A stretch of DNA of 64,000 nt from Fodinibius salicampi (GCF_039545095.1 NZ_BAABRS010000001.1:248001-312000), one strand, 5' to 3'. Shown: positions 46,296-55,986, numbered from the stretch's first letter. Translations and numbers: made by a program. Notes: a model not told the origin generated them from the sequence alone.

Positions 46296-47981
46296 ATGAG
46301 AGATCTTTCTAACCAAGTGCTTACTGACGATGCCAGAAGCAGCACTAATTTTTTTAAGAGCGATCATATTTTCCGGCATTATCTGCGAAAACACGTTCCC
46401 GATTCCGTCTTGGAATATATGGCTCCTAAGCTGGAACGTGTTGGTCAGCAGGCCGCAACCCGCATGAATCCCCTTTCATTAAAAGCTGACCAACAGCGGC
46501 CTGAGCTTAAGAAACGAACAAAATTTGGAGAGACGATTAATGCCGTTCAATTTCATCCTGCGTACTGGAAACTGATGGATATTGCTGCCGAGTCTGAAAT
46601 GTTCTACGTAAAATATAATCCGGAGTTGCGGGAACGCTTTGAAGGAAATCGGCATGCGTTGGGCTTTGCAGCGGGACAGTTGTATGGGATGAGTGAAATT
46701 GGGGTATACTGTCCACTTTGTATGACCGATGGAGTAGCACACTTGGTGGATCAATATGCTCCTGAGGATATCCGAAAGCGGTTATTGCCTAAATTGTCGG
46801 CTTGCAAGGGCGCCTTACTTAATACCGGCGCTATGTTTCTAACCGAAAAGTCCGGCGGTTCGGATGTGGGACGGAATATAGCCACCGCGGATAAAGTATC
46901 CGGACGAAAGTATAAGCTGAATGGTGAAAAATGGTTTTGTAGTAATGTTAATGCGGAGGTGATTATGGCACTGGCACGAACAGGAAACGCAGAGGATGGT
47001 ACGCGCGGACTGTCGCTTTTCTTAGTGGAAAAGGAACTTCCCGATGGAAGCCGAAATCCGATGAATATTATACGCCTGAAAGAAAAATTGGGGGTGCGTT
47101 CGATGGCAACCGGGGAAGTGGAATTAGAGGATACCATCGGTATTCGTCTGGGTGAAGAGAATAGAGGATTCAAGGTGATGACAGAGATGATCAATATCTC
47201 TCGGATTTATAATGCAGTTGGGGCCGTTGCAGGCATCCGCCGGGCCATTATTGAGAGCTACGAGTATTTAAATCATCGTATTACTTTTGGAAAAAAGGCT
47301 GTTGAACATGCGTTAATACGGCAAAAATTCCATGAGATCGGGTCGCTCTATTTGTCCGATTTTCTGCTGACCTGGCGAGCCATCCGGGCAATGGATAGCG
47401 CGGAGCAGGGCAACCAAAAAGAGAAGGAATTGCTACGGACTCTTATCCCAATGGCTAAATGGAGCTCGGCCGAACAGGCCGTTTATATCGTGCGGGAGTG
47501 CATGGAGTTGATGGGCGGTAACGGATATATTGAAGATTTTGTAATGCCTAAGTTACTTCGAGACATTAATGTACTGCCTATATGGGAGGGATCGGGTAAT
47601 ATTATTGTACTGGATATATTGCGGGCGACTCAAAAATCGGAGGGATTGGATATTATTATCGATAAGATTCGCGGCACTGCAGAACGGTCTCAAAATTACG
47701 GTTCATTAATGCAGGATAAACTAGATAAAATTCTCGCGGTCTGGAAGGAATTAAACGATACAGATGATCGGGAGGTTGTTGAATCCACTGCCAAGCCGCT
47801 TTTTGAAGAACTTATTCACCTCTATCAAATGGCCCTGATGATTGAAGAACGCGATGGACAAAGTGAAGCATGGATCGATCCGGCGATGGATTATATGGCC
47901 TCGGAGTTAGATGATACGCTGAAAATTAAAAATGCTCCCGATCTGGATATTATTCAAAATCTCATCGGGTGGAAGTATTAA
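46296..47981 (+). CDS. AidB-like acyl-CoA dehydrogenase family protein
   Basis: About 561 residues from ATG 46296; an upstream ATG at 46242 would intrude on the divergent promoter. FAD/acyl-CoA dehydrogenase fold with MFLTEKSGGSDVGRN, RIYNAVGAVAGIRRAI, RITFGKKAVEHALIRQKFHEI and MELMGGNGYIEDFVMPKLLRDINVLPIWEGSGNI. The EKSGGSDV block and the longer length resemble the AidB branch rather than short-chain enzymes. Members oxidise acyl-CoAs or bind DNA in alkylation stress; which applies here is open. It shares an 80-bp divergent promoter region with the DUF2207 gene. Confidence 0.87.
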   Translation: MRDLSNQVLTDDARSSTNFFKSDHIFRHYLRKHVPDSVLEYMAPKLERVGQQAATRMNPLSLKADQQRPELKKRTKFGETINAVQFHPAYWKLMDIAAESEMFYVKYNPELRERFEGNRHALGFAAGQLYGMSEIGVYCPLCMTDGVAHLVDQYAPEDIRKRLLPKLSACKGALLNTGAMFLTEKSGGSDVGRNIATADKVSGRKYKLNGEKWFCSNVNAEVIMALARTGNAEDGTRGLSLFLVEKELPDGSRNPMNIIRLKEKLGVRSMATGEVELEDTIGIRLGEENRGFKVMTEMINISRIYNAVGAVAGIRRAIIESYEYLNHRITFGKKAVEHALIRQKFHEIGSLYLSDFLLTWRAIRAMDSAEQGNQKEKELLRTLIPMAKWSSAEQAVYIVRECMELMGGNGYIEDFVMPKLLRDINVLPIWEGSGNIIVLDILRATQKSEGLDIIIDKIRGTAERSQNYGSLMQDKLDKILAVWKELNDTDDREVVESTAKPLFEELIHLYQMALMIEERDGQSEAWIDPAMDYMASELDDTLKIKNAPDLDIIQNLIGWKY

Positions 47982-48075
47982 TGAGAAAGGTTAGCGCATT
48001 TAATACTTGCGGTAAAAATAGTTTTTATAGAGGTAGGTTGGTTACTAATCATATTTATAAAACTTCAGAATCATT

Positions 48076-48624
48076 TTGTTGAAAAAAGTTATTCCACTTT
48101 TGCTACTGTTTCTCCAATCGCTGGCTTCTATACCAGCGGTATATTCTCAGCCAATCGGTAGTACTGCATCAAATATGGATATCCCCGTACAAAGTATATA
48201 CCTGGAATTAGGTGGTCCTGGCAGTATCTATACGGCAAATTATGATGCCATTTTCGACAGTGGATGGGGATTTCGAATAGGAGGAGCGTATCTGCCAGAG
48301 GAAACCTACCGTTCACAAAGTACTGGGAACTCATATTTTGGAACCGATCTTTTGGTTATTCTCCTCATGGGAGAATATGTTACTGGGGAGGGACCTCATA
48401 AATTCGAATCCTCATTTGGGATCATGCTAGGAGAGTCCAATATAACCAATATTGATGTCTCTGTGCCTGACCCTCCGGGATTGGCAGCTTCCTTTGGCTA
48501 TCGCTATTTACCTAAGGAAGCAGGCAAATTGACCTTTAAAGCTGCGTTTACTCCGGTTATTGCCAAGGGACATATTTATCCCAAAATCGGGGTGAGCATC
48601 GGATTTATTCTACCATCAGAATAA
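48076..48624 (+). CDS. Small outer-membrane beta-barrel-like hypothetical protein
   Basis: 182 residues. The signal peptide runs from LKKVIPLLLLFLQSLASIP to about VYSQP. The rest alternates polar and hydrophobic residues in strand-like units (YLELGGPGSIYTANYDAIF, GWGFRIGGAYLP, KLTFKAAFTPVIAKG, VSIGFILPSE), suggesting a small barrel or an outer-membrane-associated protein. No ATG is available; TTG 48076 or the adjacent TTG 48079 must start it. I do not recognise the family. Confidence 0.65.
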   Translation: MLKKVIPLLLLFLQSLASIPAVYSQPIGSTASNMDIPVQSIYLELGGPGSIYTANYDAIFDSGWGFRIGGAYLPEETYRSQSTGNSYFGTDLLVILLMGEYVTGEGPHKFESSFGIMLGESNITNIDVSVPDPPGLAASFGYRYLPKEAGKLTFKAAFTPVIAKGHIYPKIGVSIGFILPSE

Positions 48625-48659
48625 TGAATTTGAGAGCTCATATTCTATATTAAATAGTG

Positions 48660-48869
48660 ATGCTTATAAGACGGATACATTGGGTTGCTATTTTTTTAAT
48701 GGTGTTTGTAGTAGATTACATTGTCAGCCCACTTCTTTAATACCGCAGTCGTCTTACAGGATTTCCGACTATTCAATGAACCTTTGGAGAATACCCAAAG
48801 ACTTACAAAAATATTTTGCTGTGTTTCCATTTCTACCATATTCTTCTTATCTCATTACTTAGTAAACAA
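48660..48869 (+). pseudogene. Possible frameshifted small membrane protein
   Basis: From ATG 48660 a 26-codon frame reads MLIRRIHWVAIFLMVFVVDY and ends at TAA 48738. If the frame is shifted at about 48720-48738, the text continues as a soluble linker (FFNTAVVLQDFRLFNEPLEN) and a second hydrophobic segment (IFCCVSISTIFFLSHYL) ending near 48869. This would be a two-pass small membrane protein. There is no homology support and it could be chance in AT-rich DNA. It fills most of the 279-bp gap before the threonine dehydratase gene. Confidence 0.25.
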
Positions 48870-48903
48870 AAATGTTAGTTCAATTAAGTTCAGATATAAA
48901 TAG

Positions 48904-49890
48904 ATGGATACCATTGAAATACCCACACCCCGAAGAATAGAGCAAGCACGGGAAAAGCTGGGTGAGAAAGTGCGTCGTACGCCCGTTTGGGAGTGGGAGG
49001 GTGACGTGGCAGATCAGCTTTTAAGTAAAGAAACGAATATTTTTTTGAAGCTTGAGCTCTTTCAATATGCCGGCAGTTTTAAGCCTCGGGGAGCTCTTAT
49101 GAATATGCTGGATTTGACTGAAGAACAGTTGGAAAAAGGAGTTACGGCCGTAAGTGCCGGTAATCACGCTATCGCAGTCGCCTATGCGGCCAAATCTCTT
49201 GGTACTACCGCCAAAGTGGTAATGCCCAAAACCGCTAATAACTTCCGGGTGGAAAAGTGTAAGTCGCAAGGAGCCGTAGTGGAGTTGGTCGATGATGTGC
49301 ATGTGGCATTTGAGTGGGTTAAAGAGATTGAAGAACAAGAATCACGAGCATTTATTCATCCCTTTGAGGGAAAGCAAACGGCCCTAGGAACGGCTACAGT
49401 AGGGTTAGAGCTTTGCCAGGATATCCCTATGCTGGATGCGGTTATCGTACCCATCGGGGGTGGGGGACTTTGTGCGGGAATCGCTTCGGCGGTAAAACAG
49501 CTCAATCCGGATTGCAAAGTGTACGGTGTAGAACCGGTAGGAGCCGATAGTATGAGTCAGAGTTTACAAGCCGGAAAGCCGGTAGAGATAGAGAAGGTCG
49601 ATACTATTGCCGACAGTCTCGGTGCACCCCATGCGGCACCATACAGCTTTAGTTTATGTCAGCGTTTTGTGGATAAAGTGGTAACCATTACCGACCTGAA
49701 GATGGCCCAGATGATGCGTACGATGTTTGAAGAATTGAAGCTGGCAGTAGAACCCGCCGGGGCATCGGCGCTGGCCGCAGCAGTAGGTCCGCTTGCGGAT
49801 AAAGTTATTGGAAAGAATGTAGGAATTATTGTTTGCGGTACAAACATCGATACAGAAAACTTCCAGAGGATTATCGGTAAAACAAAATAA
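48904..49890 (+). CDS. Threonine/serine dehydratase (PLP type II, no ACT domain)
   Basis: 328 residues. PLP-binding Lys in AGSFKPRGAL (near residue 60), SAGNHAIAVAYAAKSLG, the glycine loop IGGGGLCAGI, and late VEPAGASALAAAVG. At this length it lacks the regulatory C-terminal domain of biosynthetic IlvA, so it belongs to the catabolic threonine dehydratase/serine racemase branch. It is followed after 40 bp by threonine aldolase, giving two threonine-consuming genes in a row. Confidence 0.88.
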   Translation: MDTIEIPTPRRIEQAREKLGEKVRRTPVWEWEGDVADQLLSKETNIFLKLELFQYAGSFKPRGALMNMLDLTEEQLEKGVTAVSAGNHAIAVAYAAKSLGTTAKVVMPKTANNFRVEKCKSQGAVVELVDDVHVAFEWVKEIEEQESRAFIHPFEGKQTALGTATVGLELCQDIPMLDAVIVPIGGGGLCAGIASAVKQLNPDCKVYGVEPVGADSMSQSLQAGKPVEIEKVDTIADSLGAPHAAPYSFSLCQRFVDKVVTITDLKMAQMMRTMFEELKLAVEPAGASALAAAVGPLADKVIGKNVGIIVCGTNIDTENFQRIIGKTK

Positions 49891-49930
49891 CATTGAATAA
49901 ACTCAAAGATAGCATAGTTCATTTTTTGAT

Positions 49931-50950
49931 ATGATCGATTTGAGAAGTGATACGGTAACGAAGCCTACAACCGAAATGCGTAAAGTCATAGCCGATGCCG
50001 AGGTTGGAGACGATGTATTCGGGGAAGATCCATCTGCCAATGCTTTAGAAGAAAAGGTAGCACGAATGTTCGGCTTTGAAGCAGGCTTGTTTGTTCCCAG
50101 TGGTACAATGGGCAACCAGTTGAGCATAAAGGTACTCACGGACCCGGGGGAGGAAGTACTGATTGAAGAAGCAGGACATATCATTAATTATGAATCTACG
50201 GCAGCAGCACACCTTTCGTCGGTACAGCTGACTCCCATCCGGGGAGACAAAGGTAAGATTTCGGTAGATGATTTGCAGGACAGGCTACGTGGGACTCATG
50301 ACTGGGAGCCTAGAACGAAAGTTTTATCGATAGAGAACTCAACCAACAAGGGAGGAGGGTGCTGCTATACGGAGGAGGAATTGCTGAGGATACGTACATT
50401 TGCTGATAAGCAGAATTTGGTAGTGCATCTCGACGGAGCTCGTATCTGGAATGCAATGATAGCTACGGGAACTAAACCGGAATTTTACGGCAGTATTGCC
50501 GATACTATGTCGGTTTGCTTTAGTAAGGGTCTGGGAGCCCCGGTGGGATCGATGGTTTTGTCCACCCAAAAAAATATTGATCAGGCGCGCCGGATGCGTA
50601 AGATGTGGGGCGGTGGTATGCGCCAGATAGGGATGCTAGCTGCGGCGGCGGGTTATGCTATCGAAGAACATCTTCCATTGCTGCAAGAGGATCACCGTCG
50701 GGCTCGGGAGCTGGCAGAAACAATTGAGGGATGCTCGGGGTTTGCCATAGGCTTGGATTCAGTAGAGACCAATATTTTAATTTTTGATGTATTGGATGAA
50801 TCAGCTGTGTCTGCGGTAGAGCGACTGGAAGAAGAGGGGATACGGCTGGTCCCATTTGGTCCCAATACATTGCGAGCTACGTTCCATTTTCAGATTACAG
50901 ATCAAGATTTAGAGCAGGTGCAATCGGTGTTTGAGACCTGTTTTGGATAG
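49931..50950 (+). CDS. ltaE: Low-specificity threonine aldolase
   Basis: 339 residues, PLP fold type I. Opens with IDLRSDTVTKPTTEMR and VGDDVFGEDPSANALEEK, both family hallmarks. It continues with PSGTMGNQLSIK, ENSTNKGGG, VHLDGARIWNA and the Schiff-base Lys in CFSKGLGAPVGS. It splits (allo)threonine to glycine and acetaldehyde. It is probably cotranscribed with the dehydratase gene. Confidence 0.94.
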   Translation: MIDLRSDTVTKPTTEMRKVIADAEVGDDVFGEDPSANALEEKVARMFGFEAGLFVPSGTMGNQLSIKVLTDPGEEVLIEEAGHIINYESTAAAHLSSVQLTPIRGDKGKISVDDLQDRLRGTHDWEPRTKVLSIENSTNKGGGCCYTEEELLRIRTFADKQNLVVHLDGARIWNAMIATGTKPEFYGSIADTMSVCFSKGLGAPVGSMVLSTQKNIDQARRMRKMWGGGMRQIGMLAAAAGYAIEEHLPLLQEDHRRARELAETIEGCSGFAIGLDSVETNILIFDVLDESAVSAVERLEEEGIRLVPFGPNTLRATFHFQITDQDLEQVQSVFETCFG

Positions 50951-51075
50951 TAATCGTTAAGTACAGGGTGACATCTTATTTCTAATTACAGAAAAACGTT
51001 TCATATCGAAACCAGTTGTGGTTCTCACATTGAACAATTCAAATCCTATATCAACGTTATAATCTAAAAGAACTT

Positions 51076-51109
51076 GTCCGACGAAACCTTGGTGTAGTCG
51101 GGCTTTTTT
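51076..51109 (+). repeat. REP-like hairpin, possible terminator
   Basis: GTCCGAC (51076-51082) and GTCGGGC (51097-51103) form a stem with one G-U pair, followed by a run of six T. The unit resembles a short GTCCG...CGGAC hairpin I have seen dispersed in intergenic DNA of other bacteria. It may also terminate ltaE transcripts. Only one copy is visible in this window. Confidence 0.4.
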
Positions 51110-51185
51110 CAGGATCTTGCCCAGCCGAATATCTTTAGGGCACATCCCGGGAGGACAACAAGATAAAAAATCGGGAACAGTTCTT

Positions 51186-51641
51186 TTATTCCCGCTTTTT
51201 ATTATTACTATCTGATTGAAAAAGCGGGTTGTCGCGATCTACTATAGGTAAATCATATATTTGGTAGACTCCGAATTCAAACTGGTTATTGATATAGGGA
51301 GCCACCGTTTTCATAAACTGCCACATCCAGTCGGGACCGATACTTCTTTCCAGCTCTTTGCGATAGGCTTCTACGGCCATATCAAGATATTCCTGACCCT
51401 TAAAAGGGGGAGTATAGTATTCCGTTTCACTGGGAACTTCATAACTGCCCATTTCACTCATAATGCCCCCCGACATTGAACGGTCAAATTTAGACTGCAT
51501 ATTCAGCTTCCGTTCTTCCTGCTCAGGTTCAATTTCTTGCCTAGTAGTATCTGTTTCTTGAGCAAAGGTGATTGTTGGGATCACCCCAAAGAAAAGGAGG
51601 AGTAAGAAAAACCGGCGATATGTAAGGTTCCTTTTTGCCAA
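51186..51641 (-). CDS. Hypothetical exported protein
   Basis: 151 residues with a signal peptide (RRFFLLLLFFGVIPTITFAQ). An acidic linker (EIEPEQEERK) follows, then a compact region with YYTPPFKGQEYLDMAVEAYRK, SIGPDWMWQFMKTVAPYIN and a C-terminal GVYQIYDLPIVDRDNP. I do not recognise the family. It is 50 bp downstream of argD on the same strand. Confidence 0.7.
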   Translation of the reverse strand: MAKRNLTYRRFFLLLLFFGVIPTITFAQETDTTRQEIEPEQEERKLNMQSKFDRSMSGGIMSEMGSYEVPSETEYYTPPFKGQEYLDMAVEAYRKELERSIGPDWMWQFMKTVAPYINNQFEFGVYQIYDLPIVDRDNPLFQSDSNNKKRE

Positions 51642-51691
51642 TAAATAGTATTTTATTCAGTGATCATTCAGGTATAATAACTGAAAAGTAA

Positions 51692-52882
51692 TCAATTTGT
51701 TATATCCGGAGCTGTTTTTTTAATGGAGTGGGCAAGCACATGGGCCAGAGTATCCAGTTCTTCTTCACTGATAATCAGGGGAGGAATCAGTCTAATTACA
51801 TTACCACTGGTACAGTTCGAGAGAACTCCCTGTTCCATCATTGCAGTTACTACCGGACGCCCTTCAAAGGCGAGCTCCACACCAATCATGAGTCCTTTAC
51901 CCCGAATATCCTTCACCGATGGAAGATCTTGAGTAAGATTACGAATTTTCTGTCTTAGGAATACACCTTTTTCTTTTGCTGCCTCCGAGAGATTTTCATC
52001 GAGGATAGTCTTAATAGCAGCAAGGGAAGCAGCACAGGCCAGGGGATTTCCTCCATAGGTACTGCCGTGGGCTCCATAGTACATGGACTGAGCAACTTTT
52101 GACTGGCAAAGCATACCGCCGATGGGAAAGCCTCCGCCCATGGCCTTAGCTACCGCAATAATATCGGGCTGTATTTCATAGTGCTCAAAGCTAAACATCC
52201 GTCCCGTGCGGGCCATTCCGGTCTGTACTTCATCCACAATAAACAGGGCATTGTGCTGATCGCAAAGATTTCTAATTTCCTGTATAAATTTTGGGGAGGC
52301 GATCTGTAATCCTCCTGAACCCTGTACGGTTTCCAAGACCACTCCCAGAGTTTGATCATTAAAATTGGCTTTTAATGCGTAAATATCATTAAAATCGACC
52401 TCATAAAAGCCTTCTAAGAGGGGATCATATCCTTTAGTATACTTATCCATGCCCATGGATATTGTAGCTACTGTACGGCCATGGAAAGCGTTTTTTACCG
52501 TTATAATCGGTCCTTTTTTGTGATTTTGGGTTCCAAATAGCCTTGCTGCCTTAAGAGTAGCTTCCATCGCTTCACCTCCACTGTTACAGAGAAAACCGTG
52601 ACTCATCCCGGATATTTCAGTAAGCAGTTGCAGTAGTTCCGCCTGCGATTTACTGTAATAAAAATTTGAAATATGCATTAACTCAGCGGACTGTTTTTGG
52701 ACGGCTTTAACCACCTTGGGGTGGCAGTGTCCCAAGCTGTTTACAGCGATGCCAGCCAGGGCATCGAGGTACTGATTTCCGTCCTCATCCCAGACCTTTG
52801 TACCTTGACCTTTCACCAGGGTAAGTGGAAATCGATTGTAGACGGGTAGGTGATATTTCTCCGTGATCTGTTGGGCATTCAT
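51692..52882 (-). CDS. argD: Acetylornithine aminotransferase (class III)
   Basis: 396 residues, normal length. LVKGQGTKVWDEDGNQYLDALAGIAVNSLGH at the start, then CNSGGEAMEATLKAAR, KNAFHGRTVATISMG, VDEVQTGMARTG with the cofactor Asp/Glu block, VAKAMGGGFPIGGML with the Schiff-base Lys, and GSTYGGNPLACAASLAAI. The best match is ArgD in arginine biosynthesis; other omega-aminotransferases of this class cannot be fully excluded because no other arg genes are near. Confidence 0.87.
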   Translation of the reverse strand: MNAQQITEKYHLPVYNRFPLTLVKGQGTKVWDEDGNQYLDALAGIAVNSLGHCHPKVVKAVQKQSAELMHISNFYYSKSQAELLQLLTEISGMSHGFLCNSGGEAMEATLKAARLFGTQNHKKGPIITVKNAFHGRTVATISMGMDKYTKGYDPLLEGFYEVDFNDIYALKANFNDQTLGVVLETVQGSGGLQIASPKFIQEIRNLCDQHNALFIVDEVQTGMARTGRMFSFEHYEIQPDIIAVAKAMGGGFPIGGMLCQSKVAQSMYYGAHGSTYGGNPLACAASLAAIKTILDENLSEAAKEKGVFLRQKIRNLTQDLPSVKDIRGKGLMIGVELAFEGRPVVTAMMEQGVLSNCTSGNVIRLIPPLIISEEELDTLAHVLAHSIKKTAPDITN

Positions 52883-53696
52883 GGATACAGATTTAAGGAT
52901 TAAAAAAGTGTTTTTTGTTGATTTGATATAGCCAATAGTAATAAAAAATAAAGGCTATTCCGCAATAGTAATTCGGTAAGTCTGAATTATTTATTTACCC
53001 AAAATAGAAGTTGCAATTCCCTGGCTATATTTTTTGTGGCTGTTTGGTTGACTAACTAAGAAGGAGGTAAATATTACTACCCAAAGTAAGACCCGGATAC
53101 TCACTTTAAGCTTGATCAGTCATTTTGACAGAGTAGACATAACTAATAAATATAACAAGAGAAAAACTATCATAACTATTTGGGCTGCAATAGGTTATGA
53201 GCTTCTATTAAAAAATAGAATATTATGGGGGTAATTTTGGTAAAAGAAAGCATAAAATAAATAAAGCAAATATATATAATCAGGTATAAAAATATGTCTT
53301 AATATATTGTGAAGTAACAGGTTACAGATATTAGTTAATACATAATATATATATCTTTAATGCACGATATTGAGAGTGGCTTAAATTATTTAGGCAGGGA
53401 AAAATAGAATTTATGAACTTAATATTAATTTCTAGATGATTATTTCTATAAATATAGTAATAACAATTACTTATAGAAATAAAAAATAGTATATAGACCT
53501 AATTTTAAGACCTTTTAATTTTACCTAAATAATTTAGGTTTTTGGAAATATACCCTTAAGCAGACAATTTATCATACCTATTTATGGTAGTATAATACAC
53601 TGGTATTAAATAACTTATGGTGTTTATATAAAAATAACTTTATATAAAAAATTTATTTCTGGTCTCAATTTTGGGAAGAATGGATAAAATCCTGAT
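52883..53696. other. Long AT-rich gene-free gap
   Basis: Over 800 bp with no credible open frame. It is clearly poorer in GC than the flanking genes, especially from about 53200 to 53690. Visible structure is limited to AT-rich palindromes, such as ACCTAAATAATTTAGGT at 53523-53539 followed by a short T-run, and a similar TTAAATTATTTAGGC near 53384. It could be a decayed gene, a foreign insertion scar, or an untranslated regulatory region. I see no tRNA, repeat array or IS end. Confidence 0.6.
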
Positions 53697-53729
53697 AAAA
53701 AAGCCGTTAACCCGAAAGGAGTTAACGGC
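53697..53729 (-). terminator. Intrinsic terminator of tex
   Basis: GCCGTTAAC (53703-53711) and GTTAACGGC (53721-53729) form a perfect 9-bp stem. On the minus strand it is followed by a run of T (53697-53702). It lies 52 bp after the tex stop codon. Confidence 0.88.
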
Positions 53730-53780
53730 CAGAAAGACAGTAAGAAGAAAGGAGAAAATTAGATAGGATTGCAGAAGAAG

Positions 53781-55955
53781 TTACTGCTTCAGGGCAAGCC
53801 CTATGCGTCCCCTTTCCAGATCGAGGGAAACAATTTTGAGTTTTAGAATATCACCTACCGATACAATTTCGTGCGGATCTTCTACCTTGCGGTCAGCCAT
53901 ATTTGAGATGTGTAAAAGTCCGTCTTGCTTCACGCCGATATCAACAAAAGCGCCGAAATCTACAACGTTGCGTACCGTCCCTTCGACCACCTGACCTTCA
54001 CTCAGATCTTCCATCTTCATGATGTCATTTCGGAGCACCGGTTTGGGTAGGGAAGCCCTCGGATCCCGACCGGGTTTTTGCAGATTTTCGATGATCAATT
54101 CGAGGGTGGGAACGCCCACATCAATTTGTTCAGCAACCTCTTTTTTATTAATATTTTTGAGTTTTTCAGCAACAATATTTTCCTGACTATTCAGGGAGTC
54201 CAAATCTATCTTGAAAAGGTTGCAGAGTTTTTCAGTTGCCTCATAACTTTCCGGGTGAATGGCCGTATTATCCAACGGGTTTTTAGATTCCGGTATACGC
54301 ATAAATCCGGCGGCCTGCTGGAAACGAAATTCACCCACGCCCCGTATATCTTTTATTTCATCCCGGCTGGAAAAAATTCCTTCGTCCTCTCGACGCTTCA
54401 CAATGTTTTTGGCAACCCGACGACTGAGTCCCGATATATGAGTAAGCAAAGGAGCACTGGCTGTATTTAAATTTACCCCTACTTTATTGACACAGCTTTC
54501 AACGACATCGTCCAGCGACTGGGCCAGTTGATTTTGATTTACATCATGTTGATAAAGACCCACTCCGATTGATTTGGGATCGATCTTAACCAGTTCGGCC
54601 AGCGGATCCTGTACGCGTCGTGCGATAGAGATATTGCCTCGTTGTGCTGCTTCGAGGTCGGGAAACTCCTCGGCTGCTGTTTTGGAGGCTGAATAGACCG
54701 AGGCTCCTGCTTCATTGACAATCAGATAATTGAGTTCCTCGTCGGGATGCCGTTCTTTTCGTTTTTGTATAAACTCCGCCACAATCTGTTCGGTTTCCCG
54801 GCTGGCCGTACCGTTGCCAATAGCAATCAGGTTGACATTATATTTGTCGATTAGTTTGTCAAAGACCTTTTCGGCTTCGGCTACTTTATTTTGTGGAGGG
54901 GTCGGATAGGTCGTGGTTCCCTCCAGATATTTACCGGTCTCGTCCACTACAGCTACCTTACAGCCCGATCGATAGGCAGGGTCGATGCCCATGACCACTT
55001 TGTGATCGAGCGGCGGCTGCATGAGCAAATTGGAAAGATTGGTAGCAAAGGTTTCGATGGCATGCTGGTCTGCTCGTTCGGTAAGGTCATTGCGCAGCTC
55101 TCGTTCGAGAGAAGGAAACAGCAACCGCTTATAGGCATCTTCTACGGCATCCTGTAGGTGCGGGGTAAAGATACTTCTGTCGTTCGTAATGACAATATCG
55201 TCGATATTTTCGAGTGTTCTCTCTTCCCACAGTTCTACATCTACAAAAAGGATGTTTTCGCGTTCACCCCGGTTGATCGCCAGAATCTGATAGGGTTTCA
55301 GATATTTCGCTTTGAGAGAGAATTCGTAGTAATCTTCGAAGTTCGTACGTTTTTCCACGGCAGGGTTTTTCTCTGTTTTGATCACTGCGTGTTCCTGGAA
55401 AATACTTCGCAGCTTCTCACGTACTTCGGCCGATTCATTGATCCATTCCGCTACGATATCCAACGCGCCCTCCATAGCGTCTTCGGCAGTTGGCACCTCC
55501 TGCTCTTCATCCACAAATTTGGCGGCGTGATCCCTGGGATTACCCTGCTCGGTTTCCTGGACCCAGATAAGTTCTGCCAGCGGCTCAAGACCTTTTTCTT
55601 TGGCCATATCGCCTTTAGTACGCCGCTTGGGCTTGTAGGGCAGGTACAGGTCTTCAAGGGTATTTAGGTCTTCACAGTTTTTTATTTTTTCTTCGAGCTC
55701 ATCAGTGAGCTCGTCCTGCTCTTCAATAGTTTTCAGGATGGTTTTCTTCCGGTCTTCAAGCGTGCGATGGAAATCCAGCTTATCTCTCACGCTGCGGATA
55801 TCCTCTTCATCGAGGCCGCCGGTGGCTTCCTGTCGATAGCGGGCTAGGAAAGGTACGGTAGCCCCGTCATCCAGAAAGTCGGCAACCGTGCTAATCTGTT
55901 TGGATTTAAGGTTTAGTTCATTGGCAATACTTTGGTATATCTGGGCTTCGGTCAT
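53781..55955 (-). CDS. tex: Tex, S1-domain RNA-binding transcription accessory protein
   Basis: 724 residues. Layout matches Tex: N-terminal helices (TVADFLDDGATVPFLARYRQEATGGL), the YqgF/RNase-H-like domain (VVMGIDPAYRSGCKVAVVDE, IGNGTASRETEQ), helix-hairpin-helix region (LLTHISGLSRRVAKNIV, IKDIRGVGEFRFQQ) and a C-terminal S1 domain (GQVVEGTVRNVVDFGAFVDI). It binds nucleic acids and affects transcription and translation. It is slightly shorter than the E. coli protein. Confidence 0.95.
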   Translation of the reverse strand: MTEAQIYQSIANELNLKSKQISTVADFLDDGATVPFLARYRQEATGGLDEEDIRSVRDKLDFHRTLEDRKKTILKTIEEQDELTDELEEKIKNCEDLNTLEDLYLPYKPKRRTKGDMAKEKGLEPLAELIWVQETEQGNPRDHAAKFVDEEQEVPTAEDAMEGALDIVAEWINESAEVREKLRSIFQEHAVIKTEKNPAVEKRTNFEDYYEFSLKAKYLKPYQILAINRGERENILFVDVELWEERTLENIDDIVITNDRSIFTPHLQDAVEDAYKRLLFPSLERELRNDLTERADQHAIETFATNLSNLLMQPPLDHKVVMGIDPAYRSGCKVAVVDETGKYLEGTTTYPTPPQNKVAEAEKVFDKLIDKYNVNLIAIGNGTASRETEQIVAEFIQKRKERHPDEELNYLIVNEAGASVYSASKTAAEEFPDLEAAQRGNISIARRVQDPLAELVKIDPKSIGVGLYQHDVNQNQLAQSLDDVVESCVNKVGVNLNTASAPLLTHISGLSRRVAKNIVKRREDEGIFSSRDEIKDIRGVGEFRFQQAAGFMRIPESKNPLDNTAIHPESYEATEKLCNLFKIDLDSLNSQENIVAEKLKNINKKEVAEQIDVGVPTLELIIENLQKPGRDPRASLPKPVLRNDIMKMEDLSEGQVVEGTVRNVVDFGAFVDIGVKQDGLLHISNMADRKVEDPHEIVSVGDILKLKIVSLDLERGRIGLALKQ

Positions 55956-55986
55956 ATAATTATTCTACATTCTTATTTCTGAGTCC

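Noticed and set aside
50957-51145. 62-codon minus-strand frame after ltaE
   Set aside because: Its middle (ARLHQGF-like) is the translation of the REP-like hairpin at 51076-51109, a typical source of false genes.
52883-53696. CRISPR array or replication origin in the AT-rich gap
   Set aside because: No regularly spaced direct repeats and no clustered DnaA-box-like sites were visible by eye.
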